48,808 nt of DNA from Halobacteriales archaeon SW_9_67_24 (GCA_003022685.1 PXSV01000087.1:1-48808); one strand, 5' to 3'. Shown: positions 10,769-19,413, counted from the stretch's first letter. The notes: a model not told the origin generated them from the sequence alone. Numbers and translations: made by a program.

Positions 10769-11875
10769 TCACCGGATCCACGTCGTGAGGATGGTGCGGG
10801 CGAGACCGAGGGCGTATCCGAGCTTCGGCTTTTTGCTCTCGCCGGTCTCGCGTCGCGCGATCGTGACCGGGATCTCCTGGATCCGGAGCCCCTTTTTGCG
10901 CGCCTCGATGATGAGTTCGGGCGCGCTGAAGCGCTCCTCAGTGAGCGTGAGATCGTTGAGCCGTGATCCGCGGATCGCCCGGAACCCGTTGGTGCAGTCG
11001 GTGATCCCCGCCTTCGTCATCGCGTTGATTAGCGCCGTGAACACCCGGATCCCCGACCGACGCGTGACGCCGTTGTCGGAGTTGTCCTCCCCGACGTACC
11101 GCGAGCCGACCACGTAGTCGGCCTCCTCGGCGACGATCGGCGCGACGAGCGCGCCGAGCTGTTCCGTGGGGTGCTGGCCGTCGGCGTCAATCGTTATCAC
11201 GATGTCCGCGCCGCGCTGGCGGGCGATCTCGAAGCCGGTCTTGAGCGCGCCGCCCTGGCCCTGGTTGAGCGGGTGTTCGACCACGGTCGCCGCGGTGGAC
11301 GCGACTCGTTCGGCTGTCGCGTCGGTCGAGCCGTCGGAGACCACAAGCGCCTTGACCGCGTGGCCGTGAAGCGACGCGGGCAGCGACTCCACTACCCGCC
11401 TGACGCTCTCGGCCTCGTTGTAGGCCGGGACGATGACGTGGATCGTCCGCTCGTCCGAATCGTCGGCGCTGGTGGCCGTCCCGTCGGCCTGCTCCACGGT
11501 GAGGGTTCGGGTGAGTTCGCTGATCGAGAGCTGGTTGCTCCGGACCTGTGCGAACAAGTAGAGCACGAGCAGGATCAGACCGGTGTTTGCCAGCAGCGAG
11601 ACGACGAGCGACCGGCGCTCGACCTGAAATATTGCCGCTAGAGCGCCGTACACCGCCGGGAACGCCCCGGAGGCGAACACGCCGACCGAGAGCACGATCG
11701 CGACGAGGAACTCCCGCCGGGAGAACGTGGTCCGGTAGCGCTTGAACCCCCACAGGAAGATCACGACCGAGAGGCCGATCAGGAACGCGGTGAGAACGTC
11801 GCTGTCGAGACCAGAGGCTTGTAGAACGATGTCCTTGGTTTCCCGCACGGCACTCACCGTTCGAATCGACAGCAT
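10769..11875 (-). CDS. DUF2304 membrane domain fused to family 2 glycosyltransferase
   Basis: A 368-residue protein. Residues ~25-115 hold three hydrophobic helices (LTAFLIGLSVVIFLWGF, FLVAIVLSVGVFASGAF, LLANTGLILLVLYLF) typical of DUF2304. Residues ~140-368 form a GT-A fold GT2 of the dolichyl-phosphate-sugar synthase type: nucleotide site VIVPAYNEAES, DGSTDAT, metal motif DADGQH and acceptor-side GITDCTNGFRAIRG. It most likely charges a polyprenyl/dolichyl phosphate with a sugar at the inner membrane face. In many archaea the two domains are separate proteins; here they are fused. A TATA-like cattaatg about 30 nt upstream of ATG 11875 suggests a leaderless transcript. It is divergent from the deacetylase. 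The sugar cannot be inferred. Confidence 0.9.
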   Translation of the reverse strand: MLSIRTVSAVRETKDIVLQASGLDSDVLTAFLIGLSVVIFLWGFKRYRTTFSRREFLVAIVLSVGVFASGAFPAVYGALAAIFQVERRSLVVSLLANTGLILLVLYLFAQVRSNQLSISELTRTLTVEQADGTATSADDSDERTIHVIVPAYNEAESVRRVVESLPASLHGHAVKALVVSDGSTDATAERVASTAATVVEHPLNQGQGGALKTGFEIARQRGADIVITIDADGQHPTEQLGALVAPIVAEEADYVVGSRYVGEDNSDNGVTRRSGIRVFTALINAMTKAGITDCTNGFRAIRGSRLNDLTLTEERFSAPELIIEARKKGLRIQEIPVTIARRETGESKKPKLGYALGLARTILTTWIR

Positions 11876-12045
11876 AGTCTGTCCGGCGTCACGGATGCAC
11901 GTGGCATTAATGTTGTTGATCGCCGTGTAACACTCTTTCGAGACGACGGGTATTCGACTGGTTCGTCGTGGTCAGTGGCGTGGCGACGCCGCTGACGACA
12001 AAGCACACCAGTTATGACGAATGGCGGCCCACTACCGACCGACCG

Positions 12046-12942
12046 ATGGCTCGTCCGCCCGCCGTTCTCTCGATCGATTTCGAATGTTTCACCCATCTCC
12101 CCGCCTATCGAAACGCACGCGGGAAGACCGACCAGCGCGATGTCGGTCTCGACGTCGTGGACAGCCTTCTCACACTCTTTGAGGACCACGACGCCGCGGC
12201 GACGTTCTTCGTGGTCTCCGAGATCGCGGAACGTCACCCGGAGCGTATCGTACGGATCGCCGACACGAGCCACGAAATCGCTTCCCACACCCACCGCCAC
12301 CGGCACCTCTCAGCGCTGGACGAGCGCGAGCGTCGCGACGAACTCGCCACGTCCCGCATCGTCCTCGAAGACACGACGGGCGAACGGGTCACGGGGTTTC
12401 GCGCGCCGTCATTCGACACTGCCTCGGACCACTTCTCGATGCTCGCAGCCGCCGGCTACGAGTACGACGCCAGCGTCGCGCCGTGCCAGTCGATTCCGGG
12501 TTGGTACGGCGGCGAGCACAACGTCGACCGGCCCTGCCCAGCGACCCGTCTCGACCCCGACGCGCCTGCCGGGATCGCCGAACTCCCGGTCGGCGTGATG
12601 CCTCGACTCCGCCTCCCGCTCACGGGCACGTGGCTCCGGTTTTTTGGCCCGCGATACACGATCCTCGGCATGCGGCTGCTCGCGCGCCGCGGGATCGCGC
12701 CCGTACTCTACGTCCACCCATGGGAGCTTGTCGATCTTCCCCCTGTGGCGGGCGTGCCGAAGCGGGTCTACTGGCACACCGGCGCGTGGATGCGGCGCGC
12801 ACTCCGGCGGATCCTCGAACAGCCCTTCGAGTTCGTCACCGCACGGACAGTCGTGGAGGACGCAACTGCCTTCGACGCGAAGGGAGGCTCCCGTGCCGGC
12901 GACACGACCGCCAGCATCGACGATGGAACGGGAGGACGGTAG
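12046..12942 (+). CDS. Polysaccharide deacetylase (NodB-type)
   Basis: A 298-residue carbohydrate esterase 4-type protein that removes acetyl groups from N-acetylated sugars. The first motif is LSIDFECF (general-base Asp, residues ~8-15). The metal motif is the SHTHRHRHLS stretch (HTHRH, residues ~83-89). Later motifs are GFRAPSFDT and a C-terminal LYVHPWEL. No signal peptide is seen, so it may act on a lipid-linked precursor inside the cell. The start at 12046 (MARPPAVLSIDF) places the core directly after the Met; longer starts lack conserved residues. It overlaps the following flippase-like gene by 20 nt, so the two are co-translated. Role in surface glycan tailoring is inferred from neighbours. 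Confidence 0.9.
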   Translation: MARPPAVLSIDFECFTHLPAYRNARGKTDQRDVGLDVVDSLLTLFEDHDAAATFFVVSEIAERHPERIVRIADTSHEIASHTHRHRHLSALDERERRDELATSRIVLEDTTGERVTGFRAPSFDTASDHFSMLAAAGYEYDASVAPCQSIPGWYGGEHNVDRPCPATRLDPDAPAGIAELPVGVMPRLRLPLTGTWLRFFGPRYTILGMRLLARRGIAPVLYVHPWELVDLPPVAGVPKRVYWHTGAWMRRALRRILEQPFEFVTARTVVEDATAFDAKGGSRAGDTTASIDDGTGGR

Positions 12943-13978
12943 CGTGGACAACACACAGAGAGCGTGGCTCGTGCGTGGCGCACAGTACCTCCTCGGTGCG
13001 ATCGCGTTCGTGTGGGTTCTTAGACAGATCGAGTGGGAGCGCGCCGCGTCACTCCTTTCGGACGTATCCCTCGGCACGGCCGCGGCGCTCGTGGTCGTGA
13101 GCGCGATTGGACTCCTCGCTGCGCTTTGGATGTGGCACGTGCTGCTCGATAGCGTGCAGGACACGCACTTTCGAGCCGCCGCCGACACCGGTCTCATCGT
13201 GCGCTTCATCAACAATCTCCTCCCGTCGCGGCTGTCGGGGCGGGCGGTCGCTCCTTACGTCGTCCACAATAGAACCGGAATGGCCTATTCGGGTGCGGTC
13301 GCGGTCGCGGGGGTTCACACTGGACTCTATGCGCTGTTGTATGGGTTCGTCGCGCTAGTCGGACTCGTGCTCGGAGCGGGTCGGCTCTCGCTCGCACTCG
13401 CGCTCGTCCTCGTGCTCTCGACCGCACTCTACGCCGCTGCCGGGACGGCAGTGTTGCTCGCCGGTATCCATCTCGGAACCGTCGAGCGGATCGCCGGCGC
13501 GCTGGAGACGGTCGCCAGCCGCGTTCCGATCATCGGTGACCGTCTCTCGGCACTGACGGGAAAACTCCCCGCGTTCTCGGCGGCGTCGGCGGACACCTTC
13601 TGCGCCCTGTTGGGCGATCCAACCGCCGTGCTCTCGTACGCTGCGGGGTTCGTGCTTGCCCGGTTGGTCGCTCCTGGCCTGCGGGTCTGGTTGGTGTTCG
13701 AGGGCCTCGGTATCGGCTTCGAACCAGCACTCTTCCTTCCCATCTACCTCGTCATGGCGTACAGCGTGACGCTGCTGCCGCTCACGCCCGGCGGCGTTGG
13801 TGTCACCGAGGCGACCGCAACGGCGGTGTTCGTCGCGCTCGGCGTGCCAGAAACCGTCGTCGTTCCGGCAGTCTTCATCGACCGACTCCTCGGCACGTAC
13901 CTCCCGGCGCTCATCGGCTGGTATCCGTCCCTTCGGATTGATCTCTCCGACCTCGTCAAGTCGCCGGGCCCCGAGTGA
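12923..13978 (+). CDS. Lysylphosphatidylglycerol-synthase TM / AglD-like flippase-domain membrane protein
   Basis: A 351-residue integral membrane protein with about eight hydrophobic helices. It matches the UPF0104/LPG_synthase_TM (COG0392) layout: an early RFINNLLPSRLSGRAVAPYV loop and a late MAYSVTLLPLTPGGVGVTEA loop with the characteristic PGG-G-E signature. In haloarchaea the same domain forms the C-terminus of AglD, a sugar transferase of N-glycosylation. Here it stands alone without a GT2 domain. ATG 12923 overlaps the deacetylase stop. It may move or help process lipid-linked glycans; substrate unknown. The frame is intact. Confidence 0.85.
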   Translation: MEREDGSVDNTQRAWLVRGAQYLLGAIAFVWVLRQIEWERAASLLSDVSLGTAAALVVVSAIGLLAALWMWHVLLDSVQDTHFRAAADTGLIVRFINNLLPSRLSGRAVAPYVVHNRTGMAYSGAVAVAGVHTGLYALLYGFVALVGLVLGAGRLSLALALVLVLSTALYAAAGTAVLLAGIHLGTVERIAGALETVASRVPIIGDRLSALTGKLPAFSAASADTFCALLGDPTAVLSYAAGFVLARLVAPGLRVWLVFEGLGIGFEPALFLPIYLVMAYSVTLLPLTPGGVGVTEATATAVFVALGVPETVVVPAVFIDRLLGTYLPALIGWYPSLRIDLSDLVKSPGPE

Positions 13979-14128
13979 ACCGAGGCAACGGCGGAGACCG
14001 AGGAGTAGCCATCGACCGCACACGGTGTACTACCGGAGAGAACCGCTTCGGGATCGGCCGTGGATGTTCGGTTGCAACCCCGCGATCCGCCCGTTGTCCA
14101 GCAAATTGTCGTGGGATTTGCGACCACC

Positions 14129-15274
14129 TCAGCCCGCGTCGACGTAGCCGAGATCGCGCAGACGGCGTTCGAGATCGTCGTCGACCGCCGCGCGGCCCGC
14201 CACAGCGCGCCCGTCGGTGGTTTCGAGCGAGACGTCAGCGTCGCGCGCGATCAACGTCCGGTCGCCGTCCCGCACCGCGATCGTCGCCTTGTCGTGCCAC
14301 GGCGCGATCGTGTACAGCGGTTGCGACGGGCCGTCGGCGAGGTCGTTGCCACGCCACGAATCGGGAGGATCGATCCCGACGCGTCCAAGCAGTGTAGGCG
14401 CGACATCGAGCGCGCTGAACCGTTCGTGGTCAGTCCCGATCCCGGCAAACACGACTGGCACCTCGACCAGCGTGTCGACCACCCGGCGGCGGAACCCCTG
14501 GTGGTAGAAGTACCCCTCTTCACCGAGTTCATCGCCGTGATCCGACGTGAACGCCACGACGGGGTCCGCGTCGAGGTCGTCAAGCAGCCGTTCGATCTGC
14601 GAGTCGACCCGGCCGAGCGCGTTCCGGTAGGCTTCGTCGATCAGCCGGGTCTCGTGCTCGGTCAGCGGGTCAGTGCCGAACAGTCCACCGTTGCCGGCCG
14701 CACCCGCCTTCCGGTCGAGGACGCGCGGGAGCGCGTCCGCACCGGTGCCGTAGGGACGGTGGCTTCCCATGAGATGCACCCAGAGGAACCGCGGCTCCGG
14801 GGCGGCGTTGAACTGGTTGATGGCCGCGTCCACCACGGTCCCGTCGTCGGGCAGCGAGGAGAGCACGGCCTCCATCGGTACCAGTCGGCGGTAGAGTCGC
14901 CTGACGGCCGGAAACCCGCCGAGGTACTCGCGGACACGGCTTCGGCGGTTCTTAAGGGGGTTGCCGGTGCCCTCGCTGAACGTCTCGTAGACCTCGAAGC
15001 CGGCACCGAACCCGAAGCCACGATCCGCCTGAGGCGTCGGCGCGAAACCGAGACAGGTGTAGCCGTGCTCGGCGAGCAGTTCCGGCAGCGACGGGCCGAC
15101 GACCTTCGAGCGGAGCGCCGAGACGAGTTTCGAGGAGAGCAGGCCGGCGAGGCTCGGTCGGGTGTAATGAGCCGCAGTGACCCCCGTTCGGGTATCAAGT
15201 GCGGAGACGAAGGGCATCGCGTCGAGGCGGTCGCGCCGGACTGAGTCTGCGGTCACGAGAACGATGTCCTCCAT
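14129..15274 (-). CDS. Sulfatase / alkaline phosphatase superfamily enzyme
   Basis: A 381-residue protein of the sulfatase clade. The start is MEDIVLVTADSVRRDRLD (15274), where the first metal-binding Asp and the nucleophile region (DSVRRD) lie. The second metal site is FTSDHGDELGEEGYFYHQGF, followed by VPVVFAGIG and LDVAPTLLGRVGI. No CxPxR formylglycine signature is seen, so it may be a phosphodiesterase or phosphoglycerol-transferase-like enzyme rather than a true sulfatase. An upstream in-frame GTG at 15298 would add eight non-conserved residues, so I use 15274. No signal peptide. It converges on the flippase gene and is divergent from the phosphodiesterase at 15492. It probably modifies or hydrolyses surface glycan groups. 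Confidence 0.85.
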   Translation of the reverse strand: MEDIVLVTADSVRRDRLDAMPFVSALDTRTGVTAAHYTRPSLAGLLSSKLVSALRSKVVGPSLPELLAEHGYTCLGFAPTPQADRGFGFGAGFEVYETFSEGTGNPLKNRRSRVREYLGGFPAVRRLYRRLVPMEAVLSSLPDDGTVVDAAINQFNAAPEPRFLWVHLMGSHRPYGTGADALPRVLDRKAGAAGNGGLFGTDPLTEHETRLIDEAYRNALGRVDSQIERLLDDLDADPVVAFTSDHGDELGEEGYFYHQGFRRRVVDTLVEVPVVFAGIGTDHERFSALDVAPTLLGRVGIDPPDSWRGNDLADGPSQPLYTIAPWHDKATIAVRDGDRTLIARDADVSLETTDGRAVAGRAAVDDDLERRLRDLGYVDAG

Positions 15275-15460
15275 CGTCAGTTTGTGCCAAGCGGACACGA
15301 ATATAAGTCATGGTTCGGAACCAACCACCGAACCGACGGCCACGGTGCGCCTCCATCCCGCGACGCTGACGCCGAACCCGGGGTAACCCCGAGATGCCGT
15401 CCTACCGACGGATGCGCTCGGAGAGCGCCGAAGAGAATCGCCACGGTGACGAAAGGGAAA

Positions 15461-15470
15461 ACCTTTGTTC
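15461..15470 (+). promoter_or_regulatory. TATA-like box for the phosphodiesterase gene
   Basis: acctttgttc follows a purine-rich gaaagggaaa stretch that can serve as a BRE, 25-30 nt upstream of ATG 15492. The 217-nt divergent space 15275-15491 must also hold the promoter of the sulfatase-type gene. Confidence 0.4.
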
Positions 15471-15491
15471 GCCACCGAAATGCGTCGTCAC

Positions 15492-16885
15492 ATGAGTCGA
15501 ACGTTTGTCATCGGTCTCGACGGCGCGAGTTGGCGGCTGCTCACCCCGTGGATCGAGCGCGGCGAGCTGCCGAACATCGGCGACCTCCGCTCGACGGGAA
15601 CGTGGGCGGAGAGCCGGAGCTGCCTCCCGCCGGTGACCTTCCCGAACTGGAAGTGTTACTCCTCGGGGAAGGACCCTGGCGGGTTCGGCGTGTTCTGGTT
15701 CGAACAGGTCGATCTCGCCAACGAGGCGATCACGATCAACAACGGCGCGGACTTCGACACCGCCGAGCTGTGGGACTATCTGAATGACGAGGGGTACACG
15801 ACGGGCGTCGTAAACATGCCCACGATGTACCCGCCGCGCGAACTCGATGGGTGCGTCGTCTGCGGCGGTCCCGACGCCGTCGAGGGCGAGTACCGCTCGA
15901 TCGATTCGGGCTACACCTACCCCGAGGGACTCGATCGGGAACTCGAAGCGGCGTTCGATTACGAGGTTCATCCCGATCCGCTGCTGTCCTCGAACGCCGA
16001 GCGTGGCGCGGAGGTCGACGCGATCCTCTCGGGCATCGAGAAGCGCTTCGAGGTCGCCCACGCGCTGTTCGAGGAGCGAGACCTCGATTTCATGCATCTG
16101 ACGCTGTTCTATTTGAATGTCCTCCATCACTTCTTCTGGGACGACGAGCCCACGCTCCGGGCGTGGCGGCTCGTTGACGAGTGGCTCCCCCCCCCGGGCT
16201 CAACAGAGAGAATCTCCTCTCGATCGCCAAGCGCGCCGGCGTAGTCGACGTCCTCTCCCGTACCGTCCCCGAGCGAATCCAGAAACTGGTGCCACAGGAG
16301 GCGGGGCTCAAGCGTGGCCGGAAGCTCGAAGCGATCGACCTCGATCGGACGGCGGCGGTGGCGAGCGGCCAGGGACCGGTATATCTCACGGACGCGGGCG
16401 AGGCACGCCGCGAGGAACTCATTGACGCGCTTTCGCGGGTCGCGGACGACGAGGGCTCGCTTTTCACCGCGGTCAACCATGGCGAGGACGTGTACACGGG
16501 GCCGTACGTCGATGCGGCCCCCGAGATCGTCCTCGACCAGCGGCCTGGCGTCCACGTCAACGACGGCATCGGCGGCGGCAGCGTGTCGAGCGCGCCCGAT
16601 CGGTGGGCCGCCGAAAACACCCCACACGGACTCTTCGTCGCCAACGGTCCCGACTACGCGGCCGCCGGCGAGATCGACCCGATCGACATCGTCGACATCG
16701 CGCCCACAGTCGTCGCGAGCTTCGGGTGTGGCGTCCCGACCGACATGCGCGGGACGGTGCTCCCCGTGTTCGCGGACGATCGCACGTGGGAGCACCGGGA
16801 ACCGCTCGAAACGACCGCCACCGCAACGACGGACCGCTCGGGCGAAGTCGCGGACAGGCTCCGGGATCTCGGCTACATGGAGTGA
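15492..16885 (+). pseudogene. Type I phosphodiesterase / nucleotide pyrophosphatase-like protein, internal gap
   Basis: An alkaline-phosphatase-superfamily enzyme of the nucleotide pyrophosphatase/phosphodiesterase class. MSRTFVIGLDGASWRLLTPW provides the first metal Asp; CLPPVTFPNWKCYSSGKDPG carries the Thr nucleophile. The frame runs to EPTLRAWRLVDEWL at ~16186, where a C9 tract begins, then jumps to GLNRENLLSIAKRAGVVDVL in another frame. The SDHG metal motif expected between these is absent, so tens of codons are missing, not just one base. The rest (LASGQGPVYLT-like segment, ENTPHGLFVANG with the last metal His, DIVDIAPTVVASFG) is open to 16885. ATG 15492 is chosen from the core motif and promoter spacing. 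It is divergent from the sulfatase-type gene and likely belongs to the glycan cluster. Confidence 0.85.
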
Positions 16886-17193
16886 CCGTCGGCCGTATTG
16901 GGGGAGTTCGACGGCCGCAACCTTTCCATCCTACCAAACAGCGTGGCCGGAGGCGCTGTTAACTTGGGCGACAGCCACCTGGGCAACCGCCACGGGCGGG
17001 GCTGAAAGGGGCGGCGCTCTCGCCGGCTGCGACTCGCTGCGGTCCTCGGCCTTCGGCCCGCGGTCCTTACTTCGTCTCGTACGCCGAGAGCGCCGGGGCT
17101 TTCAAGCCGGTTGTGTCCACTGTTTCTCCGGGAAATCGCTGAGTTGACATTGCCTGGCCGGGGCACCGAAGAGTTATCATTCAACCCGTGTGA
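16886..17193. other. Intergenic stretch with a large inverted repeat
   Basis: No supportable protein. It contains the palindromic element at 17001-17108 described separately and, near its right end, a TATA-like gttatcat (about 17173-17180) positioned for the gene at 17194. Confidence 0.6.
17001..17108. repeat. Long imperfect inverted repeat, possible MITE or structured RNA
   Basis: The left arm (17001-17024) reads GCTGAAAGGGGCGGCGCTCT plus CGCC. The right arm (17083-17108), reverse-complemented, reads GGCTTGAAAGCCCCGGCGCT plus CTCGGC. The arms therefore pair over about 24 nt with a few mismatches. The ~58-nt centre holds a smaller hairpin built on CTCGGCCTTCGGCCCG (17045-17060). Both arms contain the GAAAG core. 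Such elements recur in haloarchaeal intergenic DNA in my recollection, but I cannot confirm copy number or class. No flanking target duplication is obvious. Confidence 0.55.
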
Positions 17194-17661
17194 ATGTCGG
17201 GACGAAAGATGCCGTCGGACCGCCCGGAAACGCTCGGTACTCGACTCTCGTCCGTCGCTCGTGTCGCCCTCAATGCAATAGTGGCGCTCCTCGTGCTAGC
17301 GACTGCCGCGTTCCTGCCGAGGGCTCTCGACCTCTCGCCGTGGGTGGGTTTCTGGAGTTTGCTCGTCGTGTTCGTCGTGCTGGCGGTCGCTCACGGACTT
17401 CGGTCCTATCCGTTGCACACGTTCGGGATCAGACGGCGCGTCGGCTACGCCGTCGCGCGCGAGGGACGATGTGACGAGTGTGGCGACGCGATCGCGGCGG
17501 GCGAACGCCGGCGATACGCGCGCCAGGCGGTCGCGTTCGGCGTGCCGCTCCACACGCTCGACTGGGGCGTGAACACCTACTGCGGCGACTGTCGAACCCA
17601 CGACGACGGGAGCGACCACACGAAAGAGGAGACGCACCAGTACGAACACGAGATGGCCTGA
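17194..17661 (+). CDS. Small membrane protein with cytoplasmic zinc ribbon, unknown function
   Basis: A 155-residue protein. Residues ~25-70 form two hydrophobic helices (ALNAIVALLVLATAAFL and WVGFWSLLVVFVVLAVAHGL). Residues ~93-130 hold a CDEC...CGDC pair of CxxC knuckles separated by ~35 residues, consistent with a treble-clef or ribbon zinc site. The C-terminal tail is His- and acid-rich (THDDGSDHTKEETHQYEHEM). It lies between the glycan cluster and the MTA phosphorylase gene, with which it converges (stop-to-stop 10 nt). I do not recognise a named family. A membrane-tethered zinc protein is the most that can be said. Confidence 0.75.
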   Translation: MSGRKMPSDRPETLGTRLSSVARVALNAIVALLVLATAAFLPRALDLSPWVGFWSLLVVFVVLAVAHGLRSYPLHTFGIRRRVGYAVAREGRCDECGDAIAAGERRRYARQAVAFGVPLHTLDWGVNTYCGDCRTHDDGSDHTKEETHQYEHEMA

Positions 17662-17671
17662 CCGAGCGTAC

Positions 17672-18523
17672 TCAGTCGAGATACTCGCCGGCAAGCAGGT
17701 CGACGCGCTCTTTCGTTTCATCGGGAATCGCTTCGCTCGGGGTGTTGATCGTTCCCGCTAAGGCATGCTCGCAGTCACACTCGCGCTCGTCGGGCAGCGT
17801 CCGGATCGCGCGCTCGACGGTGGCGTTGATCGCTTCCTCGTTCGCGGCGGCGTTTTCGAGCACGTCGCCGAGGCGGTTCTCAACTGCGCCCTTCCAGACG
17901 CCCCAGTCGGTGATCCCCGTTACGGTCGCATAACACAGCTCGGCCTCGCGCGCGAGCTTCGCCTCCGGGACTGCGGTCATGCCGGCGAGATTCCAGCCTT
18001 GCTCACGGAACCACTCCGATTCGGCCTTCGTGGAGTACTGTGGTCCCTCGATGCAGACGTACGTACCGCCCTCGCGCGCGCCGTCGTCGGTGGCGGCATC
18101 CGCGGATTCGGCGAGATGGGTAGCCATATGGGGGCAGTACGGCTCGGCGAACTCCATGTGGACCACCATGCCGTCGCCGAAGAAGGTGTACTCTCGATCG
18201 CGCGTCCGATCGAACAGCTGATCGGGTACCACCAGGGTTTGTGGTGGGAGGTCGTCGCGGAGGCTTCCCACGGCGTTGGTTGCAAGCACCCGCTCGACAC
18301 CGAGTTGCTTGAGGGCGTGAATGTTCGCCCGATACGGCGCGTCGGTCGGCGAGAACTGGTGGTCGCGGCCGTGTCGGGGGAGGAAGGCGACCTCCGTCGC
18401 CTGAAGTTCACCCACCGTGATCGGTGCGCTCGGGTCGCCGAACGGCGTCTCGATCTTCTCCTCGCGGACGTCTTCGAGATCGAACGCCTCGTAGACCCCG
18501 CTGCCGCCGATAATGGCGATCAT
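17672..18523 (-). CDS. mtnP: S-methyl-5'-thioadenosine phosphorylase (or closely related purine nucleoside phosphorylase)
   Basis: A 283-residue PNP/MTAP-II family enzyme cleaving methylthioadenosine (a polyamine and SAM by-product) to adenine and methylthioribose 1-phosphate. MIAIIGGSGVYEAFDLEDV gives the phosphate-binding GGSG. FLPRHGRDHQFSPTDAPYRA and ATNAVGSLRDDLPPQTLVVP follow. YVCIEGPQYSTKAESEW and GMTAVPEAKLAREAELCYA are the substrate-pocket signatures, and TDWGVWK completes the core. I use Met 18523 because the 17 residues upstream are not conserved and gttttagcc lies ~30 nt upstream. The frame is intact. Discrimination between MTAP and inosine-type PNP needs the specific pocket residues, which I judge MTAP-like. 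Confidence 0.9.
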   Translation of the reverse strand: MIAIIGGSGVYEAFDLEDVREEKIETPFGDPSAPITVGELQATEVAFLPRHGRDHQFSPTDAPYRANIHALKQLGVERVLATNAVGSLRDDLPPQTLVVPDQLFDRTRDREYTFFGDGMVVHMEFAEPYCPHMATHLAESADAATDDGAREGGTYVCIEGPQYSTKAESEWFREQGWNLAGMTAVPEAKLAREAELCYATVTGITDWGVWKGAVENRLGDVLENAAANEEAINATVERAIRTLPDERECDCEHALAGTINTPSEAIPDETKERVDLLAGEYLD

Positions 18524-18547
18524 ACACGGTTCGATCGGGTGTGCCCG

Positions 18548-18558
18548 GCTAAAACACC
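18548..18558 (-). promoter_or_regulatory. TATA-like box for the MTA phosphorylase gene
   Basis: On the minus strand gttttagcc sits about 28-30 nt upstream of Met 18523, a typical leaderless haloarchaeal arrangement. The divergent DUF547 gene starts only tens of bases away, so both promoters crowd this region. Confidence 0.45.
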
Positions 18559-18598
18559 ACGGGAAAAGGGCCATGTCGTCTCCACCCCTCGATCGTCC

Positions 18599-19413
18599 GT
18601 GGTTCGTGCCGACACCGACGGTCGATCAGACATCGACCGTCCCGGCGACACCGGATACGGCGACGACGCCGATCGCATCGGTAGTGCCGACGCCGATCCC
18701 CTGGCGCTCGCAGCGGCCCTCCTCCGAGCGGTGCGCTACGACGAGTCGACAGGCGCTCCGAGCGTGCGCTCCGCGATCTCCCGCCGGCGGCGCTCCGGGA
18801 CGCGCTCGCCACCGACGATCGTCGGCTCGCGTTCTGGCTCAACGTCTACAACGCCCACGTCCAGCTCCTGCTCGACGCCGCACCCGAGCAGTACGAGGAT
18901 CGACAGCGGTTTTTCGGCGCGGAAGTGGTCGCGGTCGCGGGCCACGGGCTGAGCCTCGACGACGTCGAACACGGCCTCCTCCGGCGCTCGCGACACTCGC
19001 TGGGCCTCGGCTACTTCCCGCGGCGAGCCGACGCCTTCGAGCGTGCCCATCGCCTCGACAGTCGCGACCCGCGGATCCACTTCGCGCTCAACTGCGGGGC
19101 CGAGAGCTGTCCCTCGATCCTCGCGTACGACCACGAGGCCATCGACGACCAGCTGGACACCGCGACGATGGGGTTTCTGGCGGGCGAAGTCGCGTACGAT
19201 TCCGACCGTGACGTGGTTCGCGTGCCGCGACACATGCTGTGGTATCGCGGCGACTTCGGCGGTCGGCGCGGGATCCGCTCGCTGCTCCGCGAGCACGGAA
19301 TCGTTCCCGCCGGCGCGACACCCGCGATCCGGTATCGCTCCTACGACTGGTCGCTCGCGGTCGGACGGTTCGCGTTTGCCGAATCCGACTCAGACGCCAC
19401 ACCACGCGAGTAG
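18599..19413 (+). pseudogene. DUF547 domain protein, frameshifted
   Basis: The coding text begins in one frame (around GTG 18599: DPLALAAALLRAVRYDESTG) and shifts near 18752 into another (ALRDALATDDRRLAFWLNVY and onward to the TAG at 19411). Signature DUF547 stretches are FWLNVYNAHVQLLLDAAPEQ, GLGYFPRRADAFERAHRLDS and HFALNCGAESCPSILAYDHE with the conserved Cys residues. No function is established for the family; the Cys-containing core suggests an enzymatic fold. A one-base deletion (or two-base insertion) at 18748-18756 explains the break. The start is uncertain: ATG 18573 lies in a third frame. Its 3' end overlaps the convergent prenyltransferase gene by 24 nt. Confidence 0.75.

Noticed and set aside
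17765..18952. A 395-codon plus-strand frame through the MTA phosphorylase gene
   Set aside because: It is antisense to an intact, strongly recognisable enzyme; only its last part, past 18590, belongs to the DUF547 gene.
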